A stretch of 64,000 nt of DNA from Bacillota bacterium (GTDB lineage Bacteria > Bacillota_I > Bacilli_A > RF39 > UBA660), in the NCBI GenBank assembly GCA_023391185.1, contig JAEWBI010000020.1, forward strand, positions 16,949 to 80,948. The letters run 5' to 3'. The notes beneath the pieces are model-generated. The model was not told the DNA's origin. It did no database searches and saw only the letters and a list, made by a program, of their open reading frames with translations. The position numbers and the translations under genes are program-made. Positions 55,208-63,691 of this stretch are shown in pieces. Positions within the stretch are counted from its first letter, which is position 1. The number at the start of each line of letters is the position of its first letter.

Positions 55208-55876
55208 ATTTTTTTCCTCCTTATATTCTCTATGACCATCAAATTGACTACCTTCTATAATCAATTTAGATATACTTTCTTTTCAGAATGATAACAACTA
55301 AGTCATCATTTTGAATACTAAACCGTAATCAAAAGATTACGAAACCCTATTCACTATGACAAAAATATATAATAAATAGAGTAAAATAGAAAAATAGATA
55401 GAGAATGGATAAATATATTTTGCTTTGCAAAATATATTTACTGAGCTGATATTCTTCTTTCCTTTTTCCATATGGATTTTTCTCAAAAGAAAAACCCTTA
55501 AAGATTAACTATTAATACACAATTAAAATTACACTATAATTCAATAGTGAATAGTTCAGTAAAAATAATCTTATAGATTTCTAAGATTCATTACTGATTT
55601 GTATAATAGTTTAATTAAGAGTTTGTATACATCTATGCTAAGTAACTATGACTACAAATTGTCCAAAGACTAGTTTAGTGTCAAGCAGTGAAATAAAATT
55701 AACGATTAAAAATCAATGGGAATATTGTATTCCTCCAAAAATAAATTACTACTCTTAATATATAGAACATTAGTTATATAGTTATCCAAAATAATATATA
55801 TCCTTTTGCCTACAATTAATTATATGATATTTTTATTTTTTTCTAAATCAAAAAATTAAAAAAATAACTTTAAAAG
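55208..55876. other. Element-internal non-coding region with hairpins
   Basis: About 670 bp with no supported ORF. Holds a likely promoter for the operon at 55207 (TTGTTA-17-TATATC near 55275-55300), CGTAATC/GATTACG (55324-55341), a 13-bp perfect stem AAATATATTTTGC (55411-55439) and a GGATTTTTCT/AGAAAAACC-type stem near 55475-55500. The cluster of stems could be an origin, a small RNA or terminators. Confidence 0.45.
55411..55439. repeat. Perfect 13-bp inverted repeat
   Basis: AAATATATTTTGC - TTT - GCAAAATATATTT, without a following T-run on either strand, so not a typical terminator. Confidence 0.7.
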
Positions 55877-56203
55877 CTATTTTTTTAATTTTTCATTGAT
55901 ATTTCTCAAATATAATTTACTATCCTTTGTGTTTTTAATAATTTCACCAAAGCCATACATGAAAAGAAATGATATAAAACCTAAAGACCATATTAATAAT
56001 GTATAACCAAAATCAAAAATCTTTGTACAACTGCTATAAGTACCACTACTACAATCATCCTTAACACTAAGAACTAAACCTGCTAAGAGTGAAATAATAA
56101 AAAGTATTATTGCTATAATCTGATAAATATTTTTTCTTTCAGTTTGAAAATTTTTTTTAGTAATATCTTTTACCTCTACTTTTTCAAAAAAGTCATCATT
56201 CAT
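55877..56203 (-). CDS. Small two-helix membrane protein of the element
   Basis: 108 residues from MNDDFFEKVEVKDI (ATG at 56203; GAGGTG upstream). Two membrane helices (about 27-48 and 62-85) separated by a short loop with two Cys (DDCSSGTYSSCTK), then a basic tail. Overlaps the preceding gene by 8 nt. Followed by an AT-rich hairpin terminator (about 55856-55885). Function unknown; pairs with the six-helix protein upstream. Confidence 0.65.
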   Translation of the reverse strand: MNDDFFEKVEVKDITKKNFQTERKNIYQIIAIILFIISLLAGLVLSVKDDCSSGTYSSCTKIFDFGYTLLIWSLGFISFLFMYGFGEIIKNTKDSKLYLRNINEKLKK

Positions 56204-56804
56204 TGCTTTCACCTCTTTTCTTTTTATATTCAGCATATAGACTAAAATATTTAGTTGATGGAATAATATGCAAATAAACTAAGACATATGATAAATTTGC
56301 TATTATATGTTTTATTTTAAATGATTTATATGTAGATTCGTTATAATTTAGATATAAGGAAGATATTAATGCAATTAAATAAATAATTAGTATAATATAA
56401 AATAATTTTGTTGGATTTATTAAAAACTTTTTCCTTTTATTGAAAAAGAGAATCCAAAGAAAATAGATAAGTATAATATAAATTATCATAATAAATATTG
56501 TTGTGCTATTAAACCATATTAAAGACCATAGCGTTTGAATTACTAGAAAAACAAAATACATCATATTTAATCTTTTTATATTATGCTTTTTATTAAGAGA
56601 TAATTCGAAAAAATAAATTAGATTACCGAAGATTCCATATCCAATACTAGCAATTATCAATCCAAAGATTATAAATAATTGGCCTTCATCAATTAAATAA
56701 TCAGCAATAAGAAATCTTGAAATAAAAAAGAAAATTATTGAAAATAACGATATTACAATAGTAATAATAGATAAATCCTTAGGATTATTAATTGTATTTT
56801 TCAT
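56196..56804 (-). CDS. Six-helix membrane protein of the element
   Basis: 202 residues from MKNTINNPKDLSII (ATG at 56804; GGAGG upstream). About six hydrophobic helices, short loops, basic C-terminus (YAEYKKKRGESNE). No motif recognised. Translationally coupled to the two-helix protein that follows, so the two probably act together at the membrane. In a defence island such pairs can be effectors, but nothing in the sequence proves it. Confidence 0.65.
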   Translation of the reverse strand: MKNTINNPKDLSIITIVISLFSIIFFFISRFLIADYLIDEGQLFIIFGLIIASIGYGIFGNLIYFFELSLNKKHNIKRLNMMYFVFLVIQTLWSLIWFNSTTIFIMIIYIILIYFLWILFFNKRKKFLINPTKLFYIILIIYLIALISSLYLNYNESTYKSFKIKHIIANLSYVLVYLHIIPSTKYFSLYAEYKKKRGESNE

Positions 56805-56844
56805 ATGTACCTCCATCAGCAATTAACCTCACACCGTTAATTAT

Positions 56845-56886
56845 ACACAAAAAAAAGAAAATAATCAAATCTTAAATTATTTTCTT
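56845..56886 (-). terminator. Terminator after the XRE gene
   Basis: 11-bp stem AAGAAAATAAT/ATTATTTTCTT with a 10-nt loop and T-run on the minus strand; it overlaps the XRE stop codon. Confidence 0.75.
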
Positions 56887-57124
56887 AGTCTTCCCTATCA
56901 ATACCATCAAATATATCATCATTAAAAAAATCTTTTATTTTAATATCTAAACCATCACATATTCTTACTATAGTTAATAGCTTTGGATTTTTTGAATTAC
57001 CTTCAATTAAATTTTGAACTGTACTTTGTGTCAGGCAAGACATACTTGCTAATTTATTAATTGAAATATTCTTTTCTTTACATATATTCAATAATTTTTT
57101 TGATATTGCACTAGATATTTTCAC
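56885..57124 (-). CDS. XRE/Cro-CI family regulator of the element
   Basis: 79 residues, GTG start at 57124 (AGGTGG 5 nt upstream; a GTG three codons earlier lies in the SD). Helix-turn-helix across residues 10-60: NICKEKNISINKLASMSCLT and QSTVQNLIEGNSKNPKLLTI. Acidic tail (FNDDIFDGIDRED). A 16-bp palindrome lies ~50 nt upstream (57172-57187), a probable operator for autoregulation. It has its own terminator. It may control the KAP or membrane genes around it. Confidence 0.88.
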   Translation of the reverse strand: MKISSAISKKLLNICKEKNISINKLASMSCLTQSTVQNLIEGNSKNPKLLTIVRICDGLDIKIKDFFNDDIFDGIDRED

Positions 57125-57171
57125 ATTAACCACCTACAGTTAAATTGTATCAATTATGCTATGAATTCTTT

Positions 57172-57187
57172 TAACCTTGTGAGGTTA
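57172..57187 (-). promoter_or_regulatory. Palindromic operator candidate upstream of the XRE gene
   Basis: TAACCT-TGTG-AGGTTA, a perfect 6-4-6 inverted repeat. A TGATACAAT extended -10 lies between it and the gene. Confidence 0.5.
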
Positions 57188-57220
57188 TACATTAGAACTG
57201 TTAATATTAAGTTTAATATA

Positions 57221-57248
57221 AAAGAGATTAAATAACTTTAATCTCTTT
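57221..57248 (-). terminator. Terminator overlapping the end of the 209-residue gene
   Basis: 12-bp perfect stem AAAGAGATTAAA with complement, 4-nt loop; the stop codon at 57238-57240 is in the arm. Confidence 0.8.
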
Positions 57249-57867
57249 TTCCTTCTAATACTTTTTCTAGTCTGTCTTTTTCTTTCATAAATTCATTTTT
57301 TTCCGTCTCTAAACTTCTTATGTTTTCTAAAACTACTGAAACAAGGCTGTCCAATATATTTAATAATTCTTCCTTATTAGCAATAATATCCTCCTTATTT
57401 ATCATTTTTATTAGTTTCTCGTTAAAAATATCCATAAGAGAAAGAATAGCTGTTATAGAAACAGAATCAAATAATTCATCCTTGGTAAAACTGACTTTAC
57501 ATTCTTGTATAGAATTAAACAATAAAAAGATACCATTTTCATTTGATTTACTATTGACTATAAAATTAACAGTTTCTTTAATTTTATTTAAATTAACTCT
57601 TATATCATTTAAAATCATAATCTTTTTATCTATTAATAAAACGAAACCATTTCCATCCTGTATTACTGTAACTATTTTTCCATAAAATAAACTTGTCACA
57701 ATTCCAGTAATAACAGCGATAAGAGTTGTAAAAAAAGGTTCAACATCTCCAATAAAAAACTTTAATAATATCCAGGCAAGCCCCAAAGTCATAACTGATG
57801 ATAAAATAAAAGTTATAAGATAACTACTTTTTAAATCACGATATGCTTTCGAATAGTCTCTCTTCAT
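57238..57867 (-). CDS. Two-helix membrane protein downstream of the KAP NTPase
   Basis: 209 residues. Two membrane helices (about 15-37 and 45-66), then a soluble mostly helical part with a charged C-terminal coiled coil (ENIRSLETEKNEFMKEKDRL). SD AGGAGGAG. It follows the KAP gene by ~115 nt past a terminator, so it may be a separate unit but is likely functionally close. Not recognised. A KAP ATPase that itself contains a membrane hairpin plus this membrane protein would make a membrane complex; inference. Confidence 0.65.
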   Translation of the reverse strand: MKRDYSKAYRDLKSSYLITFILSSVMTLGLAWILLKFFIGDVEPFFTTLIAVITGIVTSLFYGKIVTVIQDGNGFVLLIDKKIMILNDIRVNLNKIKETVNFIVNSKSNENGIFLLFNSIQECKVSFTKDELFDSVSITAILSLMDIFNEKLIKMINKEDIIANKEELLNILDSLVSVVLENIRSLETEKNEFMKEKDRLEKVLEGKRD

Positions 57868-57939
57868 AATATCTCCTCCTAAAAATAATTATATTATATC
57901 AGAATTTAAGAACTTTAGAATTTTTTTTATTATATATTA

Positions 57940-57975
57940 AAAAAAAAACGAAGATAATCAAATTTTCCTTCGTTT
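57940..57975 (-). terminator. Rho-independent terminator of the KAP gene
   Basis: Stem AAACGAAG/CTTCGTTT, 14-nt loop, long T-run on the minus strand. Confidence 0.8.
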
Positions 57976-57981
57976 CCTATG

Positions 57982-60792
57982 TTAACGTCTTCTTTCCCTA
58001 ACTTTTCTTATTGCCTTAGTTATATTTCCTTTTGTTGATGGGGTCATTTCAGAAGCATACAATCCTAATTTTTCTATAAAATCGATTTCTTTCAAATTTT
58101 TATTATTTTTGTAGTATACTGAGTAATCAATAATTTTATTGTTAGCCCTAAGTCTATCAAAAATTTTAACGCATTTGTCATATGTATTACAACTAGGTAT
58201 TAAAATATCAATTTTCCAAAAGTCAGAAACTGTGTAGTTAATTGATGAAAAATCCATTTCATTAACTATTTTATTTGTAAATCCCAACGTGAAAATTTCC
58301 TTCTTAAAATCATTACCCATATTTTTATATACTGCAAATACAGCATTTGTATATGGTTCTAGATTTGCTAACGCAGTGTCTAACTTAAATTTATTACAAT
58401 TGCTTGCTTGGGAATATATTAACAAATCATATTGTTCCCTTTCCTTAAATAAATTTTCATAGAAATCCGAGTATGAATATCTTATTCGTAAACCTTTTAT
58501 TTTATCTAAAACCTGATTTGTTAGACTAAAGTCATGACTTTTAATAAAGTCCATCATGTCACTTTGAGTAACTTTATTGTCAAGCGACAAGTTTATATAT
58601 TTGTCTAATAAACTATTATATCCATATTTTTCAAGTATTTTCTTTATATCATTAGTTTCTATTGTAAAACTTTCATCTTCAATAAATTCATTAAAGATAT
58701 CATCAATATTTTCATATTTATTTGATTGATTAATGATTATGTATAGTTTGATATCTAGAGAAATAGATATCTTCAAAATTTTTTCGCCAATAATATAAAA
58801 TAATTCCGTAGTATCCAATTTAATTTTATCAATAAAATCTTTATTGATTCTGTCTTTGATTTTGTCTAATGATAGAATATCTTGTGCTATTAAATCATAA
58901 ATAATAGAATGATTGCCTTTTTTTATTGTATTTAATAAATTAAAAATATCATCATTTATTTCTATAACAAAAAATATATCATTAATATTAAAATCTAAAA
59001 TATATTCTTTTAAGTTTTTTATAAACCTTTGGAAATCAGATATAAAATCATCATACACTTCTATGTTTCCATTATTATATAATTCATATTTTTCGTTCAA
59101 AGAATGTATTATATTAGCCCTATCAACAGAGTCTGTGTCTTTTCTGAAATTATTATAAAAATTGTAGATATGGTTATTCAAACATGAATCAAATAATATA
59201 CTTTTATCAATTAGGCTTCTAGATTTCATATAGTTATAAAATTTTTTGTTTCCTAATAATATTATTTTTTTATAAGTGCCAACATACTTATAGCATTCAT
59301 CATAAATATAATTAAGTCTAATTTCTTTACTTTCTAAATACTCGTTAACAGTGTTTATTTTTTCGGATGTTAGATAATTATATTCTGTATTAATAATAAT
59401 ATCGCTAACACTTTCTTCTGCTAGGGAAAGTAAATTACTTTCATCAATAAAATTATATATGTAAATGTAATAATTTTTATCAATAACTTTAGAGTGAACG
59501 TTTTCCTTAATTATTTCTAATATGGCATCACTAACTTTATTTTCACCGACTTTATTTATTACATATTCAATACTACTAGCAACATTATTATCGTTATCAA
59601 TACTTGTTAAAATACATAATATTATTAATTGTTTTGAATCAAAGGGAACATTTTTATTATTAATATATATACTTTTAGTAAGTATTTTATTTAGCAAATG
59701 CTTTATCTCCCTCATCTCTTTAAAATGTGAAATCATCAATCCTATAAAATACTCGCTATTTTCAATATTAAATATTTCAGTTAATTCATCATTTTCTTGA
59801 ATCATTTTTCCTATATAATGTTTTAAAATTGTTTTTTGATTACTAGAAACAGGCAAAATATAATCAAACATTTTCTTTGGTTGTAGTTCATCGTCATTAT
59901 CTATTTTATCAATGTCTATCATAAAAATAAATTTTAATGAAATGTTATTTATAAGATTATTTAAAGAATAATATTCATTAAATAAAAGTGAAATTATTTT
60001 CAACTGTAAGTCTGTACTTTTAACTCTGTCCAAATCATCAATGATTAAATACAATGTACTATTTTCTGGAATATAATCATTTATTACCTTAAGAAAATTA
60101 TTTCTACATTTATCAGTATCAAGCATAGGGCTTTGCTCACTTTTGTCCGGTTTATAAAAACCATAACCATACAATACTAATAATACAAAAGTAATTAGCA
60201 AAGTTAATGGAAATATTTTTGTAGCACCTTCAAACGCAATATGATATAAACTATCTTCATTATCTAATAAACTTCCATAAATAGTATATATTGAGATAAA
60301 TCCAATAAGCCATAAAAGAATCCTATCAATTAACTTTTTATATTTTATGTTTTTCTTTAAATTCATAGTTGTATAACTAAATCTTTGATTATAAAAAAGT
60401 TTTTCAAATTCATAAGGATTTTTACAAATATCATTTGTTACTTGATTAACAAAATAGCGATGATAATCATTAATTATATTTTCACCGGTTGAATTGATAT
60501 TCATAAAGTTTATGTTTACAAATATATTAGAATCGTCCTTTATCTCGCTCTCATATAAGTTAACTACACTAGATTTCCCGCTTCCAAATTTACCATCAAC
60601 TGCTACAAAAATTGCTCCTCTATTGCAAGCCTCTTTTAATTGTAAAACATAAGGATATATATTAAACTTATCTTCATCTTTACAAGAAATAGGTTTTTCT
60701 AGTAACACATTGCCTTTATTTTCCTTAGGAGCTTCAGAATCTAATTCTTCATCAAAATTAGCATCTATAATTTTACTTTCTTTACATTCCAT
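57982..60792 (-). CDS. KAP-family P-loop NTPase (membrane-associated, defence candidate)
   Basis: 936 residues. Walker A AVDGKFGSGKSSVVNLYESE near residue 65. A pair of membrane helices is inserted in the ATPase domain (about 163-215), as is typical of KAP NTPases. Walker B LYLIIDDLDRVKSTDLQLKI, FKEMREIKHLLNKILT, then a ~550-residue helical C-terminal region of unknown function. The family includes PifA, which excludes phage T7, and other antiviral STAND-like proteins. SD GAGGGTG. It lies alone next to attR behind its own promoter and a leader hairpin. An antiviral role is inferred from family and context. Confidence 0.85.
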   Translation of the reverse strand: MECKESKIIDANFDEELDSEAPKENKGNVLLEKPISCKDEDKFNIYPYVLQLKEACNRGAIFVAVDGKFGSGKSSVVNLYESEIKDDSNIFVNINFMNINSTGENIINDYHRYFVNQVTNDICKNPYEFEKLFYNQRFSYTTMNLKKNIKYKKLIDRILLWLIGFISIYTIYGSLLDNEDSLYHIAFEGATKIFPLTLLITFVLLVLYGYGFYKPDKSEQSPMLDTDKCRNNFLKVINDYIPENSTLYLIIDDLDRVKSTDLQLKIISLLFNEYYSLNNLINNISLKFIFMIDIDKIDNDDELQPKKMFDYILPVSSNQKTILKHYIGKMIQENDELTEIFNIENSEYFIGLMISHFKEMREIKHLLNKILTKSIYINNKNVPFDSKQLIILCILTSIDNDNNVASSIEYVINKVGENKVSDAILEIIKENVHSKVIDKNYYIYIYNFIDESNLLSLAEESVSDIIINTEYNYLTSEKINTVNEYLESKEIRLNYIYDECYKYVGTYKKIILLGNKKFYNYMKSRSLIDKSILFDSCLNNHIYNFYNNFRKDTDSVDRANIIHSLNEKYELYNNGNIEVYDDFISDFQRFIKNLKEYILDFNINDIFFVIEINDDIFNLLNTIKKGNHSIIYDLIAQDILSLDKIKDRINKDFIDKIKLDTTELFYIIGEKILKISISLDIKLYIIINQSNKYENIDDIFNEFIEDESFTIETNDIKKILEKYGYNSLLDKYINLSLDNKVTQSDMMDFIKSHDFSLTNQVLDKIKGLRIRYSYSDFYENLFKEREQYDLLIYSQASNCNKFKLDTALANLEPYTNAVFAVYKNMGNDFKKEIFTLGFTNKIVNEMDFSSINYTVSDFWKIDILIPSCNTYDKCVKIFDRLRANNKIIDYSVYYKNNKNLKEIDFIEKLGLYASEMTPSTKGNITKAIRKVRERRR

Positions 60793-60874
60793 AATACACC
60801 CTCATAAAAAATGAAGCCAAAGCCAAACGACCTCAACTTCTTCGTACTTAAATTATATCACATTTTCAAAGAAT
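60793..60874 (-). promoter_or_regulatory. KAP promoter and leader with terminator-like hairpin
   Basis: Extended -10 TGATATAAT on the minus strand (60852-60860). The leader contains GAAGTTGAG pairing with TGGCTTTGGCTTC-type sequence (several G-U pairs), then ATTTTTT, then the SD GAGGG. The layout parallels the OLD/UvrD leader. Confidence 0.45.
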
Positions 60875-60903
60875 TTGACATATTGTAAATTTAAAAATAT
60901 AAG
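60875..60903 (+). promoter_or_regulatory. Outward-facing sigma A promoter near attR
   Basis: TTGACA (60875-60880) - 17 nt - TATAAG (60898-60903) on the plus strand. No plus-strand gene follows before the end of the element; it would read across attR, or across attP in a circle. Confidence 0.6.
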
Positions 60904-61013
60904 TATATTAACTTTCACCACTTATAAACACATCGTGTACTGTTAAAATTCTCCCGTTCCGTATGCAATTTTTATGAGCCTTGTGATACAATATATATAT
61001 TCACATACTTATA

Positions 61014-61047
61014 CAAAAAAAGAAAAGCCTTATAAATAAAGACTTTC
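61014..61047 (-). terminator. Terminator just inside attR
   Basis: GAAAGTCTT/AAGGCTTTTC stem (one bulge) followed on the minus strand by seven T. It stops transcripts entering the element from the interrupted carboxypeptidase gene. Confidence 0.65.
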
Positions 61048-61067
61048 CCACTTTATTTTAATGCTTT

Positions 61068-61097
61068 CTTAACACACGACTTTATTTGTATTTACTA
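61068..61097. other. Right attachment site (attR) of the element
   Basis: Plus strand: element CTTAACACACGAC, core TTT (61081-61083), chromosomal ATTTGTATTTACTAACC. Joined element ends (attP) would read CACACGAC-TTT-GATTGTATGTG, with loosely symmetrical CACAC/GTATGTG flanks. Confidence 0.85.
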
Positions 61098-61713
61098 ACC
61101 ATATTTTAGTATCTAGATTCTCTCTTAAATAGGTTTCATATATTGAAGTATATTCTAAGACTCTTTTATGTTTAACAAGTTCTCTAGCCATTATACTCAT
61201 GTCTCTTGCACTAGAATAATGATTTGCTATATCTAGGCCGTGAGGGTTTTTAAAATAAGTGTTTTTTAATCCTAATTCACTTGCCCTGTCATTCATCATT
61301 TGAACAAACATTTCTTCAGTACCAGCAATCTTTTCAGCAAGAGCAACAACTGCATCATTACCACTTGCTATGGCAATTCCTTTAAATAAGTCCTCAACAC
61401 TCATTTCTTCGCCAGTTTCCAGTAATATTTGAGATCCACCCATACTAGATGCATTGGCAGAAACTGTAACCATTTCATCCCAACTTATAACACCTTTTTC
61501 AATTGCTTCAACAATAAGTAGCATTGACATTATTTTAGTCATTGAAGCTGGCGCTAATTGTTCATCAGCATTGTTCTCATATATAATCTCACCTGTTGAT
61601 GCTTCAATAAGAATTGCACTTTTAGCATTTGGAGCTAGTGAAACATCTAATGCTCCTACTTTGTAGGGAATTAATAACAACATAATAATAGTAAATATAA
61701 TTACTTTTTTCAT
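61069..61713 (-). pseudogene. N-terminal part of a D-Ala-D-Ala carboxypeptidase split by the integrated element
   Basis: Signal peptide (MKKVIIFTIIMLLLIPYKVGA), then the low-molecular-weight PBP core: SAILIEASTGEIIYENNADE, the active-site ASMTKIMSM (SxxK) and AIASGNDAVVALAE (SxN), to WLVNTNK at 61081. The last three codons (VVC) are from the element. The KTG box is on the 45704-46249 fragment. Joined, the protein has 384 residues, the size of Bacillus DacF (~389) and smaller than DacA. SD AGAGGTG. As read, the product lacks KTG and cannot be active. Intact, it would trim pentapeptides in peptidoglycan, perhaps during spore cortex formation. Confidence 0.94.
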
Positions 61714-61738
61714 ATCACACCTCTAATAGATAATATGA

Positions 61739-61764
61739 AAAAAGACATATTTCTATGTCTTTTT
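61739..61764 (-). terminator. Terminator of the prepilin-like gene (copy 1 of an identical pair)
   Basis: AAAAAGACATA/TATGTCTTTTT, 4-nt loop, T-run on the minus strand. It is identical over 26 bp to 63692-63717 and lies about 110 nt after the gene, behind AT-only sequence. Confidence 0.75.
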
Positions 61765-61871
61765 ATTAGCTAAGTATATTAACTATTAATTAATATTTTA
61801 TTTAATAAAATATTTATTAAATTTATAAACAATGCTTTTAAATTAAATAAAAGAAACCTTTAATATTCACA

Positions 61872-63527
61872 TTATAATGAAACATATAGAACAGGTCTAA
61901 AAGAATAACTATTATGTAAACCACCAAAAGTACTACTAAATGTATATAATCCTGCAAATGTTCCATTATTGAAAGCTCCACCTCGTAAAAACCATGTAGC
62001 TGATGTAAATGGCATATATGAACTATCATTATACCAAGAAGCACCACTATTTCCTACCCAAGTAGTTCCATTATATCTAGCTATTGAACCACTAGTTTCA
62101 TACACTGCATCTCCATAAACAGTATTATCATAATCCATCCCTATTCCATTTAATAAATTAGGAACAGGAGTGTTATATCGATCTATATATTTATCTGATA
62201 GATTAGTGATATACGCATTTGTAAAACCACTAGTAGCACTAGAATTATTGTAATTAGATAAAGTTCTTTCTATTGCTCCACCAGACATATCGTATATTCC
62301 TGTTATATTAAATGTTGTACTTGATTTTACCCCATTTAATGTATTATAAGTATTTAAACATCCAGTAGTCGATCCTCCCTGTGAGACACTATTTGCAGCA
62401 CACCCTGTCTCATAGTTATTCGCATTATTTATCCATAATTCAGTATTGGCCCCGTACTGGCTTTGAGTAAGGTATGCTACCGCTCCCCATTCGGTATTTT
62501 TCATCATATGAGTATCTACTTTGTTAGAATTCCAACCATATACTGGGTTGTTTTTCATATTTAAAACTGCATCAAATGAATTCTTTATATCTATACATCT
62601 CCAGCTTGTTGCATTTGGAATAATTTTAACTGTTTTAGAAGAAACATTATCCCCAGTTTCTGGGCATGTTCCATCTCCCATGTAACCATTTAGAACTCCT
62701 TCAACAGCAGTTGGCTCATATTTTGCCACCCAGTATCCTAAAATACTACCATTAAAGTCAAATGATGGATGCACAAAGTAGTTATTGCTAGTATCTTTTA
62801 CTCCTACCTCATATCCATTATTTTCTATCTTAGTTGTATCATCTGTTATATTAGTTGTTCCTTTTAAAAACTTTATATCAATAGTTCCTACTAAACTCGA
62901 ATGATATCCATTAGTCATCTTATATGCATATCGTGGTATCCATACCCAGTATGACCCATCAGTACTTTTAGCATTAGCCCATTTTTTATTAGCGTAATCA
63001 TACCAATTAGGATCAGAAGTAGTAGTAGTAATTTCATTATTACTACTATCCCATTTTACTGGTGTCATACCAATTGCTAATACAGGTTTGTTTACTCCCT
63101 TTGTTTCATCAAAACCATATACTGAACTATTCATATCATTGCAATTTGTATTATTATATATTTTGCCAGTACCGTCTATGTAATCAACTTTATAGTTATT
63201 AATACATAAAGTTGCATTAGTAACTAAATTATTATTTCCTATATACAATATTCCCTTTGTAGGCTTTTTCCCTCTTATATCTAATAAATCAGTTAATTCA
63301 GATATATCATGACTTCCTACAGACAAATTTATATCATCAAGTAGCTGATTTTTCATTATCATCTTTTCTACTGCATCTATATAATTTGATGCTGTTAATA
63401 TGGCTGATTCTTTTTTTGCTTGTTGCACTAAATTATTTACTACTGGCATCGCTATTAAAACTATTACACCTAGTATCAAAATTACTGCTAAAAGTTCTAT
63501 TAATGTAAATCCACTTCTATCCTTCAT
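61872..63527 (-). CDS. Prepilin-type protein with C-type-lectin/FGE-like C-terminal domain
   Basis: 551 residues from MKDRSGFTLIELLAV (ATG at 63527). The in-frame ATG at 63572 lies inside the promoter spacer. Type IV prepilin/pseudopilin N-terminus with cleavage after Gly and the GFTLIELLAVILILGVIVLI helix. The middle segment has SYWVWIPRYAYKMTNGYHSS. The C-terminal ~250 residues look like a formylglycine-generating-enzyme/C-type-lectin fold: NPVYGWNSNKVDTHMMKNTE, WGAVAYLTQSQYG, IYDMSGGAIERT, and near the end ATWFLRGGAFNNG and SFRPVLYVSL. Similar proteins occur in gut Bacillota. This fold is also used by diversity-generating retroelement targets. No pilus assembly ATPase or prepilin peptidase is in the window. 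Confidence 0.85.
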   Translation of the reverse strand: MKDRSGFTLIELLAVILILGVIVLIAMPVVNNLVQQAKKESAILTASNYIDAVEKMIMKNQLLDDINLSVGSHDISELTDLLDIRGKKPTKGILYIGNNNLVTNATLCINNYKVDYIDGTGKIYNNTNCNDMNSSVYGFDETKGVNKPVLAIGMTPVKWDSSNNEITTTTSDPNWYDYANKKWANAKSTDGSYWVWIPRYAYKMTNGYHSSLVGTIDIKFLKGTTNITDDTTKIENNGYEVGVKDTSNNYFVHPSFDFNGSILGYWVAKYEPTAVEGVLNGYMGDGTCPETGDNVSSKTVKIIPNATSWRCIDIKNSFDAVLNMKNNPVYGWNSNKVDTHMMKNTEWGAVAYLTQSQYGANTELWINNANNYETGCAANSVSQGGSTTGCLNTYNTLNGVKSSTTFNITGIYDMSGGAIERTLSNYNNSSATSGFTNAYITNLSDKYIDRYNTPVPNLLNGIGMDYDNTVYGDAVYETSGSIARYNGTTWVGNSGASWYNDSSYMPFTSATWFLRGGAFNNGTFAGLYTFSSTFGGLHNSYSFRPVLYVSL

Positions 63528-63562
63528 ATTATCAACTCTACTTCTACTTCTACTTCTTTTCA

Positions 63563-63592
63563 ATAATAGCATGATTTTAATTATTTAGTCAA
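63563..63592 (-). promoter_or_regulatory. Promoter of the prepilin-like gene
   Basis: TTGACT (63587-63592) - 18 nt - TATTAT (63563-63568). The leader contains a triple AGAAGT direct repeat (about 63541-63560). It supports the start at 63527. Confidence 0.6.
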
Positions 63593-63691
63593 TCATTCTT
63601 ACCGAACACTATCTAAATTATTTTATTTTTTATAATACAACATTTAATAAGATAGAGTCACAAAATAGCCACACATAAATTATTGCAGAAT

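Larger units (their letters stand above)
46226..61083. mobile_element. 14.86-kb serine-recombinase element carrying defence genes, inserted in a carboxypeptidase gene
   Basis: The ends are defined by the split frame of a PBP5-type gene and a 3-bp shared core (TTT). Contents from the left: large serine recombinase (+), PD-(D/E)XK protein (+), UvrD-like helicase and OLD nuclease (-, Gabija-like pair), second serine recombinase with two small upstream genes (-), two small membrane proteins, XRE regulator, two-helix membrane protein and KAP NTPase (-). No conjugation genes, capsid genes or relaxase were recognised, so it is probably mobilisable or passively carried. The winged-helix protein could serve replication. 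Element boundaries are firm; the mobility class is inference. Confidence 0.92.

Noticed and set aside
46226..61083. Prophage or full conjugative element
   Set aside because: No capsid, terminase, portal, lysis, relaxase or type IV secretion genes were recognised.
63527..63572. Longer N-terminus for the prepilin-like protein
   Set aside because: The upstream ATG sits in the promoter spacer, and the pilin leader fits the start at 63527.
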